A DNA stretch of 64,000 nt from Thamnaconus septentrionalis (taxonomy: Eukaryota > Chordata > Actinopteri > Tetraodontiformes > Monacanthidae): assembly GCA_009823395.1 (NCBI GenBank), contig CM020514.1, forward strand, positions 1,418,466-1,482,465. The letters are read 5' to 3'. Numbering within the stretch: position 1 is the first letter of the stretch; each line of letters begins with the position of its first letter. The notes beneath the pieces were generated by a model. That model was not told where the DNA came from. It was given only the letters and a program-made list of their open reading frames with translations, and ran no database searches. Shown here piece after piece: positions 12,221-24,400 of the stretch. The position numbers and the translations under genes were made by a program.

Positions 12221-13696
12221 ACACCCACTGTCCCTCGTGGTTGCTGTAGCGACCGATTACTAGCGATGTGCTAGCATCCAGACCAGGGGTGTCCAAACTC
12301 TTCACCATGGGGGCCAGAACAGATGGACAGACCGCAGAGCTCGCGTCCATTGACTTGGGTGGCTATCGCGCTACGCTAACGTGCCGGCAAAGTGCCGGGG
12401 GAGTGGGGGTTGGGGTGCTTGTTGGAAATTGCGCTAACGTCCCGGCATTACTTCGTTGACTGGGGGAGCGTGGGGGGGGGAGCACGGTATCGCGCTACGC
12501 TAACGTGTCGTCCAAGTTGCGTGCCGGCAAAGTATCGTTGATTTTTTTTTCCGTTGCTTTGTTGATTTCTGACTGGCGTCACGCGGGCCGGACTGAGACA
12601 CGCGGCGGGCCGGATGTGGCCCGCGGGCCGTACTTTGCCCACGTCCGATCTAGACGGTAGTCGAGCGAAGTCTGCTGCAAAGCTCGGCCAGCAGGAGGCA
12701 CTGCTGCTGCAGCTGCGGTTCCCTTCTGCTAGCTGAGGGGGAACCAGCGGTAGAAGTAGCAGCTGCTGACCAATAGGGCGGCGTCGTTCCATCAACCGTC
12801 CGCCAGATCAGTCGCCAGTGTGGATGTGATGGAATTTCCCCTTGTCGCGCACGCGCACACGCACGCACACTTGGTAAACAGCTGTTAAAGCTGCCGTTTC
12901 TTACTGAATCTTAACGAGTCTTAACGAGCGGCGTGAGGGCAGCAACGGCGGCGAGTTGAGAGAGGAGGAGATGTCGCAGCGCTGGCGCCGCCGCTGTGGT
13001 CAGTGTCGCAGCTGCTGATTGGACGAGCTGGCGGCGAGTCAGCGGGTGAGGCCGCTTCCTCCGCCGGCCTCTCGAGGGGAATAGAACTGTGTGAGAAGGA
13101 CGTTGGTTGGCCTTCAGGGGCTCCTGGCGCGGGGGTCAAGGGGTCAGGGCGGAGGTCTAAGTCCGCGGTCGACGGGCCGAGCGTCGCGCTGTGTCGTGAA
13201 GTCACTTCCTGTGCCCGGCGGCGGCTAAATTAGTCCACAGAGAGGAATGTGTGCTGTGACCTCTGACCCCTGCCTGGAGTGTGTGGTGCCTGCCCCCCCC
13301 CTCCCCAACCACCGCACACTCCCCCACTTTGTTTTTTCACACTTCCTGCTGGTTTATTGGCCGGCCGCAGCCCTGCTGAACTTTGCCCACAACACACACA
13401 GCCGGCGGCCAATCAGAGCGCTCGGCCCGGCTTCCCTGTTCTGAGGAGAAGCAGCTCGACGCTGTGAGACGCCAGTGTCTCCCTCACCGCTGGCCGTCGC
13501 TCGCCCATCCGCTGCTGCCCATGCACCGAGTTCCCTGGTTGGCTTACAGAGCCTTTGTGTGTCTTCATGTATGTATGTATGTGTGTGTGTGTGTGCGTGC
13601 GTGCGTGCGCGTGTGCGTGTGTGCGTGTGAGAAAGAGGAATGTGTAGCACTTAAAACGCTTTTGTATCCTAATGAAGCCTGCAGTTGTTTACCACA

Positions 13697-13755
<59 letters not shown>

Positions 13756-16270
13756 CGTGCGCGCACTGTGATCTCTCCACAGATAAAGAGGAACTCTTTC
13801 AGAATGTACTGACGCAGGTCGCAGAGCAGTTTTCAAGGTAAGCAGCCCGGCTGTTGTGTTCCTGTGTGTGTGCGTGTGTGTGCGGTAAAGTGGGTGACTT
13901 CACACACACTAAAGAGTCCAAAGGCGACAACACCTGACGACACACTTTAAGCGCTGGCGATTGTGTAACCGGCTGATTGTGCGACAACTCAGATGTTACG
14001 GGCAACAACAGGGGCTGATTGTTGTGCGTCTGTCGGCCTGTTGTGCGTCCGCTGTTTGACACCGGCCAAGTAAAGTCGCTGGCTCCCTTCGGCAACATTG
14101 ACCTCACTTCCTGTTTGCCGCCGACGCTGCCTCCCCCCCCCCCCCCCGCTAGCCGGTCATCGGTCACGCGAGGAGGCTATCGGGTCATCCGTTAGCCGCC
14201 AGCCCGTCGCGTTAGCTTCCACAGCATCCATTCAAGGTCCGCCGTCGCTGACACGGCGCCCCCTGCCGTCGCTGCATGACTCCGCTTGTATGATCGCACA
14301 GGCAGAGGGCACCAGAGAGTTGTGTCGTGTAAATGAACGGCACTTGTGTAGCGCTTTTTCAGCACCGTCACGCTTTGCATTGGCCTCTCATTCACCCATT
14401 CACACACACACTCACACACCAGTGGGTGGCGCTGCCTCGCCCCGTTGGCAGCAATTTAGGGTTCAGTGCGTTGCCCAAGGACACTTCAGCATGTGGACAG
14501 TTGGAGCCGGGATTTGAACCGCCAACCCTTCGATCATCAACCAACTCTGTTGTGTTGTGTAGTGTTGTGTAATGCAGTGTTTCGTAGTGTAGTCTTGTGT
14601 ACTGTAGTGTATTGTATTGTCGTGCTGTGTAATGTTGCATAGTGTAGTGTATTGTAGTATTTTAACTTGTGTAGTGTAGTGAAGTGTTGTGTAGTGTAGT
14701 GTTGTGTAGTGTTGTGTTGTGTTGTAATGTAGTGTTGTAAAGTGTAATGTAATGTTTCGTAGTGTAGTGTAGTGTAGTGAAGTGTTGTGTAATGTAGTGA
14801 AGTGTTGTGTAGTGTAATGTAGTGTTGTGTAGTGTAGTGAAGTGTTGTGTAGTGAAGTGTTGTGTAATGTAGTGTTCCGTAGTGTAGTGTTGTGTTGTGT
14901 AATGTAGTGTTGTGTAGTGTCTTGAAGTGTAGTGCAGTCTTGTGTAGTGTTTTGCAGTGTTGTTGTCTTGCAGACACACAGATGACAGAACGCTAGGCGT
15001 GTTAAAAGCACGGTTGTGAAACTGGTCGCCACTGCTGTCATTTTCAGCTGGGCTCACAATGCGACAGTCGCCATGGCCCCGCCCCCCGCCAACCTCCCTT
15101 CTCTCTCTCTCTCTCTCCATCATCACAGGGCGTTCAAGATCAACGAGCTGAAGACCGAGGTCACCAACCGCCTCGCCATGTTGGAGAAGAGGGTGGAGCG
15201 TAAGTCAACCGCCCAGCCCAGCAGCCCCGTGATTGGCTCACTTGACATTTATTCATGTGACTAGAGCCCGCCCCCCAACCACACAAGGCCTCTTAGATCC
15301 AGTCCAGACTGGCAGGAACTCCAACTCCTCGTCGCAACGTCGTGCGTTGTCGTCACGAGCCAATGTTACAAGCTAATGTCACAAGCTAGTGTGGCTAGCA
15401 GCAATGCTAACAGAAAAGGGAACTTCTGTAGCGCCCCCTGCTGCTATTTCTTCATGCCCTCCAGAGGTTCCAGTAACGGCTGCTGCTGCTGCGGCGGCTC
15501 TCTGGCGCCTCCCAGTGGCACTTTTTCGACTCGTGCTCAATCTTCGGTCACTCTTTGATCCGCAGGCGTGGTTAGGTCCTGCCTCCCTCACACACACACA
15601 CACTCCATGTGTCTGGAACCGTTATCTTTCCGGGAACTCGCCGTCTCAAGCTGCTGCTGATAAACGGCGGCAGTAAAAGTTCTCAGCTGACGGACGTATT
15701 GTCGTTATTATTTTATTATCGTGATTATTATTATTGCTTTTTATTATTATTGATGTAACGAGCCGCCCATGCCCAGCATCGTGACCGGTGGGAACATTTA
15801 ATCAGCTGTGACTCAGGTGGCAGGGGGAAAACCTCTCTGATTGGTTGAGGTTTTCAGGTGACCTTAGCCGACAGTGAAGAAGAAGAAGAAGAAGAAGAAG
15901 AAGAAGATCCAACCCTCCAGATGATCTACACACTTTGCTGTTAGCCTTTTATACCTAGCCGGGTTAGTGCGCTAACATGGACAGCTGGGGGCGTGGCCTC
16001 AGGCTGTGCCTTTTTTTCATATTTATATATATATATATAAATCCCACCTCCTGCTGACGCTGAGCCGTTGAACCAAAGCAAAAGTTTTGTGCAGAACGCG
16101 AGAAACCGGCGAAGAGCAAGTGAGTGAGCGGGGGAGCGGGGAGCTGCCGGGGATCTTCAGCTCTGACGCACCGCTGCTGCCTGGATACCTGGTTGCTGCG
16201 GCAACGGCGTGGCGCCCACACAGACCCTCATCACCGCCAGTCGCCATGGTCACCTGTTCCAGTGGGCGCC

Positions 16271-16309
<39 letters not shown>

Positions 16310-19300
16310 TACCATGCTGCTGTGTGTCTGGGTGTTGGAGGACAGAGCGGGGAGGGAAAAGGAGCGGGGGTGGGGTGGGGGGGCAGCGACCTTCCCTCCC
16401 TGACAGTCCGACAGCAGCAGCAAACTCCAGGATGTCACTGTGGCTGAAGGACCTTCAGCACCTTAAAGCGTCTACCTTAGCCTTGGACTGTTTGCAATGT
16501 TCGTGTTGCACAAAGTTCCAGGGCTCCACCTGCTAGCTAGCTAGCCACTGCCTCTGCATGCGACCGCGTTAGCTCTTTTTCTTTCTGCCGTCGATGCGTT
16601 AGCCTCAGCTGGGGTGTTGTGCTTCTGCAGTGGAGGGGATGAAGGTGGTGGAGATCGAGAAATGTCGCAACGACATCAAGAAGCTGCGCGAGGAGATGGT
16701 GTCCAGGAACAACAGGTGCGTGCGCAACAACAACAACAACAACAACAACAACAAAACCACCACAAGCTAGCGTGCGTTAGCCCAGAGCTAACCGTGCTAT
16801 TAGAGCTTAAGTGCTGTTGTTTCTTTTCTTTTTTTTTTTCCACTTTCAGCAACTTCCTGGAGGACAACAAGAAATTGACGCCGCGCAGAGACGTCCCCTC
16901 CTACCCTAAGGTAAGCCCCGCCTCTCCCTCGCTGCTCCAGGCCATGCCTCCTAGTCATGTGACAGCGAGCTCTGCCTTAAGGCCGTCACTACTAAAGCGT
17001 TGATCATAGGTTTTGTTTATTGTCCAGAAATGTCTTCTAAGTGTTTATCCACTTAGCGTTAGCATTCATTAGCGTAGCATTGACGAGTCTCACTAGCGGC
17101 ATTTGAAACGCTTTCAGGACACTTTTGTTTTTGTTTTTTGTTAAGAAAAAAAAGAAAAAAAAATTGTGTCGAAGGACATTCACCTACACAGAATCACGTG
17201 TGGACAGTCGGACAGGTGAGTTGAACTGTGATTGTGTAGGTGCAGTCAGAAACAGGTGGCGCCCCCCTCAGCGTGGAAGGACAAACTGCTTGACTCAGCA
17301 ACAAGAGTGCAGTGCAGCTGCGCGTGCATCTGTGCGTGCGTGCTTGCGTGTGTTCGTGTGTGTGCTTGTGTGTGCTTGTGTGTGTGTGTGTGTGCGTTAA
17401 CTGCCAGCTCCTCCCTGCAGTACATGCTGTCACAACAGACCATAGACGCCCTGAAAAAGCCCTCCTTCGACATGTGGCTGTGGGAGGCTAACGAGGTGAG
17501 ACCGCGATGCCTCCTGCCGACCCATCTCACCCACGCCCTTCTCTCCCTCCCTGTCCCCCCCCCCCCCCTCCCTCCCTCCCTCCCTGTGTGTGTGTGTGCT
17601 CGTGTGTAGTACCATTTGTCTCAGGAGACAGTAGAAGCTCTTAGGTTGCCCACATTCGATGCTTGGCAGTGGGAGCCCAACGAGGTGAGACTTGCGTCCC
17701 GATTGGTCCTCTTCTCTCAGATCAGTGTCACACGGTAACCTTCACGCCAGCAGTGGCGGCTGCTCCCGTGATCCCCGAGGACATGCCGAGTGTTGCGTGA
17801 TTAAAAAAAAGCACTGTTTGGTTCTCCTGATTTCAAATGATTTTTCGAGCTCAGCGATTGGCTGCGGCCAATCGCAGCGCGACGCCACACGCACAAGGGG
17901 GGGGGAATCAGCGGCAGGAAACTCAGCGCAGCGATACTGTACGACAGACGTGGGCAAAGTACGGCCCGCGGGCCACATCCGGCCCGCTGCGTGTCTCAGT
18001 CCGGCCCGCGTGAAGCCAGTCATAAATCAACAAAACAACGGGAAAAAAATCAACGATACTTTGCCGGCACGTAACTTCGACGACACGTTAGCGTAGCGCG
18101 ATAGCGTGCCCCCCCACACACACACACACACACACACTCCCCCGGTCAACGAAGTAATGCCGGGACGTTAGCGCAATTTCCAACAAGCACCCCAACCCCC
18201 CACTGCCCCCGCCACTTTGCCGGCACGTTAGCGTAGCGCGATAGCGATAGCGATAGCGCCTCCTTTTGCTCCCCCTCCTCCCCCCAACAAAACTTTGCTG
18301 GTACGTTAGTGTAGATATAGAATTGACAGACCGTTGCTCTTAAAGGAGGGGCGGGGCCAACGTGGCTGCTAAAAATGGCGGTTTGTGGCGGTTCGTGACG
18401 TCAGCTGCCTCCATCTCAGCCGCTAGAAAACTTCAATTGTAATAGCTGGCGTTCAACCCGTAGAGGGCAGTTGTTCCACGTTTTTTGCGACAAAATATGC
18501 CGAATTAAAATCTTTTTTTTTTTTCGTCAAAAGTTGGACCAGAATCAACCAGCAACATTACCACATCCCATAATACATTGATTTTCAATAGAAAAAAAAA
18601 AGTGTTTTTTTTGGGTGTACTTACTCTTCAAAGTAGCAGTTTCTTCTTCTTCTTCTTGGCTGTTTGCCCTCCGACTTGCTCAACACTGCCCCCTCGTGAT
18701 TCTGCAGCAGCACTGCTCCCAGGTCACGCTGCAGAAAGGCACAGTGCCGCGTGTTTTGTTTTGTTTGTTTTTTGTTTGTTTTCTTTAAATTAGTTTTTGA
18801 AATCAGCTGTGAATGGGAAGCAGCCTCTTCAGATTCTGAGCTGATTCTGTTCCAGTTGTGACTTGTTGAGGTTGACGAAAGAGGCAACAGCTGTGCTGAG
18901 TGTGCATGTGGCCTGCTGCCTGCTGCAGATGCTGAGCTGCCTGGAGCACATGTACCACGACCTGGGCCTGGTCAAGGACTTCAACATCAACCCCATCACC
19001 CTCAAGAGGTGGCTGGTAGGTGGCGCTCTAACAGGGGAGCCGGGGGGGGTTTTGTTTTGTTTCTATAATAAGACACCCAAGTGGTGAACATGGCTCCTCC
19101 TCCTCTCCCCCCCCCCCCCGCAGTTGTGTATCCATGACAACTACAAGAACAACCCCTTCCATAACTTTCGCCACTGCTTCTGCGTCACCCAGATGATGTA
19201 CAGCATGATCTGCCTGTGCAGCCTGCAGGTAACGGGAGGTGTGTGTGTGCGTGCGTGTGTGTGTGTGTGAGTGTGTTTGTGTGTTTTGTTTCTTTTGTCG

Positions 19301-19969
19301 CCTTGTGAAGGTCACACGTGTTTGAGACCCCAGACCCGCAGCCTCAAAGAGTGGGCAGAACTTCATGAAAGTGGCCCGTTTCCCTTCCCGCTAACTGCCT
19401 CAGGGCGCTAGCCGTTAGCCCGCTAGGCGCTAGCTAACGCTGAGAGTGCCATGCCTAGCGCACGTTGAACCACATGAACCCTCCTCCTCCTCCTCCTCCT
19501 CCTTGTCCTCAGTCTCCTCCCCCTATCTTCTTCTCCTCACCCCCCCGCCCCCCTCCCTCCCCCCCGTCCCCCTCCTTCTCCTCCCTCCTCCTCCCCCGCT
19601 GCGACTTTAATCACCACACAGTTAATGGCTGATTATGGAGCAGCTGCAGCGCTGATTTGCCAATGAGGACGCACACACAAACACAAACACCCACAGCCGA
19701 CCCTCGGGGTCAAAGGTCATGTCCAGGGGGTGGGGGGTGGGGGTGGGGGGCAGTTGGGGAAGGGGCAGCGTGCTGTGGGGAGCCAGCGGCTCCTGCTGCA
19801 AGCAGAAGACTTGCACACTGAGTGAAGCCTCTCAATCTCAATGTTGTTGTTGTTGTTGTTGTTGTGTGTCAGGAGAAGTTCACTCAGGTTGACATCCTGA
19901 TCCTCATGACAGCCGCTGTGTGTCACGACCTCGACCACCCCGGCTTCAACAACACGTAGGAGCACGCAC

Positions 19970-20016
<47 letters not shown>

Positions 20017-21445
20017 CTCTCACGTTCTAAATGTTCTGTCTGGAAGCCGATTGGACGAAGCCCTACGCTTGTCACATTCAAACCTTGGCCAATCAGATTC
20101 CTCCTATGCTGTATGTTGCTGGGCTGGTGACTGTCAGTTGTGCACTGCTTATAGCAATGCATTGTGGGATGCATTAAGTAGACTGCATAGTGAAAGCCAC
20201 CGTTCACAGCAGCAGCTGCAGCTGTGTTGGTGATGTCTTACCTCCTCCTCCTCTCCTCCTCCTCCTCCCTCTCCTCCTTCTCCTCCCCCACTTCCTTGCA
20301 CCCCCCCCCCCAGCTATCAGGTCAATGCTCGCACCGAGCTAGCGGTGCGCTACAATGACATCTCTCCCCTGGAGAACCACCACTGTGCCGTGGCCTTCCA
20401 GATCTTCTCGCAGCCAGACTGCAACATCTTCTCCAACTTTGACCAGGAGGCCTTCAAGCAGATCAGACAGGTGCAACTCCCCCTCCTCCTGCTCCTCCTC
20501 CTCCCCCTCCTCTTCTTCCTCCCTTTCCTCCTCCTCCTCCTCCTCCTCCTCCTCCTCCTCCTCCTCCTCCACCTCCACCTCCTATTCATCCTCCTCCCCT
20601 CCTCCGTCTCCCCGTCCTCCGTCTCTCCTCCTCCTCTCCACCTCCACCTCCTATTATTCTCCTTCATCCTCCTCCTCCTCATCCTCCTGTCTCCCCGTCC
20701 TCCTCCATCTCTTCATCCTCCTCCTCCTCCTCCTCTGTCTCCCCGATTTCCTCCATGTCTTGCGCCTCCTCCTCCTTCTCCACCTCCACCTCCTATTTTT
20801 CCCCTTCATCCTCCTCCTCCTCCTCGTCCTCTGTCTCCCCGTCCTCCTCCATCTCTTCATCCTCCTCCTCCTCCTCCGCCTCTACCTCCACCTCCTCCTC
20901 CTCCTCCTCTACTCCCCCGCCCCTCCTCCTCCTCCCCCTCCTCCTCCCACCGCAGTGACCCTGTCACGTGCACTCTTTCCAGGGAACCATCACTCTGATC
21001 TTGGCCACTGACATGGCGAGACACGGCGAGATCCTCGACTCTTTCAAGCAGAAGGTCGACAATTTTGACTACACGGACGAGGAGCACGTCACCTGCGTGA
21101 GTGGCGGCGGCGGCGGAGAGCACAGTTAGCTGCTTGACGCTAACATGCTAACTCAGGTGTGCCCCCCCGCAGCTGAAGATGGTCCTCATCAAGTGCTGCG
21201 ACATCTCCAACGAGGTGCGGCCGATGGAGGTGGCTGAGCCCTGGGTGGACTGTCTGCTGGAGGAGTACTTCATGCAGGTGCCCCCCCCTCCTCCTCCTCT
21301 TTCTCTCCCTCCTCCTCCATGTCTGCTTCTTCTTACTAAACAGTAGTGTTGTCACCATACTGGATTTCAGACTTCGATATGATTTTGGGAAAGTATCGAT
21401 TTTCCACGATCGATTTTCTACGATTTTCAATACTAGCAACCGCGG

Positions 21446-21480
<35 letters not shown>

Positions 21481-24400
21481 GCGCCGCACGTCGCCTCGGT
21501 GTGGTACCGATATATCGATACTAGGGAGAAGTCACAGTTCATTTTTTTTAATTTTTAGTATTGAAAAATATCAATATATATCGATATTTTTCACAACACT
21601 ACTAAACAGTATAATACGATTAACCCAACTGCTGTGGCGACCACACTTTTTTACATTTTTCTGGCAAAATACACACAAGACAATAGAAGAGAAAAGGAGG
21701 CAAAAACGAAAAATGAAATAAGCATCGCGCTACGCTAACGTGCCAGCAAAGTTTTGTTGGGGGGAGGAGGGGAAGAAAGAGGAAATATCGCTATCGCGCT
21801 ACGCTAACGTGCCGGCAAAATTTTGTTGGGGGGAAGAGGGGAAGAAAGAGGAGGAGCGCGCTATCGCTATCGCGCTACGCTAATGTGCCGGCAAAGTGTC
21901 GGGGAGAGTGGCGTGCTTGTTGGAAATTGCGCCCAGCAATAACGTCCCAGCATTACTTCATAGACCGGGGGAGCATTGGGGGGGGGGGGCACGCTATCGC
22001 GCTACCGCGCTACGCTAACGTGTCGTCCAAGTTGCGTGCCGGCAAAGTGTCGTTGGTTTTTCCGTTGCTTCGTTGATTTCTGACTGGCTTCACGCGGGCC
22101 GGACTGAGACACGCAGCGGGCCGGATGTGGCCCGCGGGCCGTACTTTGCCCACGTCTGGTCCATGCCAATATGTCTTGTCTAACGTGTGTATTTGTAAGT
22201 TTCATGAAGTCTGTTCTGGATGTTGGTCAATCTGTGCGTTGTGCGGCGGAAAAGAATTTCCACTCTGGGGAAACAAGATGGAAATCTAAGTCGAGAGACA
22301 GATGCAGAGGTTGCATTCATCAAGACACGGAAACGAGAGAGGTCGAGAGGAAACCTTCAGCACAACGCCTTCGACATTGTCGTGTCGATTAACAGAAATC
22401 AGAGCGAGTTGGTTTGACATGCCGAGCCGATTTTGTGGAGATCCAGCAGAATTTTCCGTCCTGGTTTCCTTGTGAGAAACCATTTGATGTCATGAATCAC
22501 CTCATTCCAGTCGTCCACATTAGGTTGCTGTGCTTGCATCCACTTTTTGTTACATTACCGTCTAACAGCGCAAGTGAGACGTGACCCAGGCATGTCGTAT
22601 CAAGCTTGAATGGGATGTCAGGACCAAATGCCGTCTCCAGGTGGTGTGGATTTCTCTCCGGTATGAAATCAAAACTGGCGCAGGTTGTTTCCCACGGTAC
22701 TTTACTTTCTCCCCGTTCTCCCTCGGTTGTGGCAAAAAGCTGCCCTCAGCTTTCCATTTATTTTCAACATATATTGTGTTTTCAACAGCAGTCTGTTGAA
22801 GACCATTACACCACCTGGATATTATCCTACCACAGGTAGGGGAACTTTGTGCTGACCGATTTCATTTCATTTCCCAGGCCTGGTCTGTTTACTGTTTCAT
22901 GCCAAATCTTTAGTGCTTTTTTTTTTTATCCAAGGGTTATTTTTATCCCTAATTTTTATTAATTAACCCAGTGCTTCTCAATTATTTTCTGTCACGGCCC
23001 CCCTCAGGAAGAGGAAAATATTTTTTGCGCTCCTCCCACTCTCCGCCGCGAGTATAATTTGTCTTTAAAATTGTTGTAAGTACACCTCTGCACAACATTA
23101 TTGGAAGAAAAGAAAGAAAAAGAAATATAGATTAATTGACAACAAATCATTTTTATTAACGTTGCTTTTTAGCCTGTAAAAGAAAAGATTAAAAGTTCAT
23201 CAGTTTGCCTATAATTAAAAAAAAAAATCCTTTTTTACACTATAAACATTTTTGACCGACTAATTGAACTATTTAAAGCTGCAAACATGAGGCCACGCCC
23301 TCACCACCACCACCACCACCACCACCACTATTTGAGAAGGACTGAATGAACCTGTCGTCTCCTGTGATGGCTGAATGCTTCTCTTCCTCCGCCACCTTCC
23401 TCTTTCTTTTCCTCCTCATCTTCCTCGTCCTCATACTCTTCCTCCTCCATCCAGCAGGTGGCAGCAGCGGCGGTGTTGTTTCTCTCTCTTAACTCCCCCT
23501 TCCTTCCACCCCCCTCCCCCCACCCCCGTCCTCAGAGCGACCGTGAGAAGGCTGAGGGACTTCCTGTGGCGCCGTTCATGGACCGGGAGAAGGTCACCAA
23601 GCCCACCGCCCAGATCGGCTTCATCAAGTTCGTCCTCATCCCCATGTTCGAGACGGTGATGAAGGTCAGTCTCACCCCAGAAAAAGTCCACTTCCTGTCC
23701 CACCTCCACCAGAGGCTGCAAAAGTATCCACAGTGTTCCGTAAATACTGTGAAAGTACGGATAGAGCTTCTTTCAGGAAGTTCAGGTTCTGAAATGTACT
23801 GAAGGGAAAAGTTTAGGCTTGTTTCTTTTTTTTGGCCAATGTTGTTTTTCAAAAAGTCAAAAGTTGTGACAGAATAATCTGAACTGAACTGGCCAGAGAG
23901 GTCAGAGGTCTTGGTGAGCGTCTGGGTAATTTTGAACAACTTTGCTACTCTCACATACCATAGTTTTTGTTTTTTTTCCTGCAGTACAACCAAACTGTAA
24001 ACAGTAATAGTTCTGACCAGTGAGACACTGTGGGGTGTTGATACTGTTAATCACAATAACCAATGTTATTTTCCTCTGGACTGAAAAACCTACTGAACAG
24101 TGACCCCAAAGCCGAGGTACTCTAAAATAATAGAACAGAGTAGAATAGAATAGAATTCAACTTTATTGTCATTGCACATGTCACAAATGCAGAGCAACAA
24201 AATGCAGTTTGCATCCATCCAGAAGTGCTTAGCAAGTTTAAATATTTTTACAAATGTACACAGTATGAAGGAAATATATACATTGGTATATCACGAGTAT
24301 GTAACATTGTTATGAATATGCTATAACTATCAGTGTGTACAGGCTATGAACAGATTATACATATGGTTATAAATATGAAGGCTATAAACAGACTATGAAT

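Noticed and set aside
14500..14530. Possible tRNA gene (GGATTTGAACCGCC resembles a T-arm)
   Set aside because: No matching acceptor, D or anticodon arms upstream; it is the end of a dispersed repeat.
14463..15126. Three long overlapping minus-strand frames (146-192 codons) rich in TLHYTTQ
   Set aside because: They are translations of a stop-free pentamer satellite; there are no start context, splice or family signals.
20345..21011. Two ~217-codon + strand frames of Pro/Leu and Ser, and Arg/Glu-rich minus frames
   Set aside because: They run from pde9a exon 13 into the TCC microsatellite of intron 13; only the exon part is real.
23431..23721. Minus-strand frame opposite pde9a exon 16
   Set aside because: It is the shadow of the real + strand exon 23536-23664.
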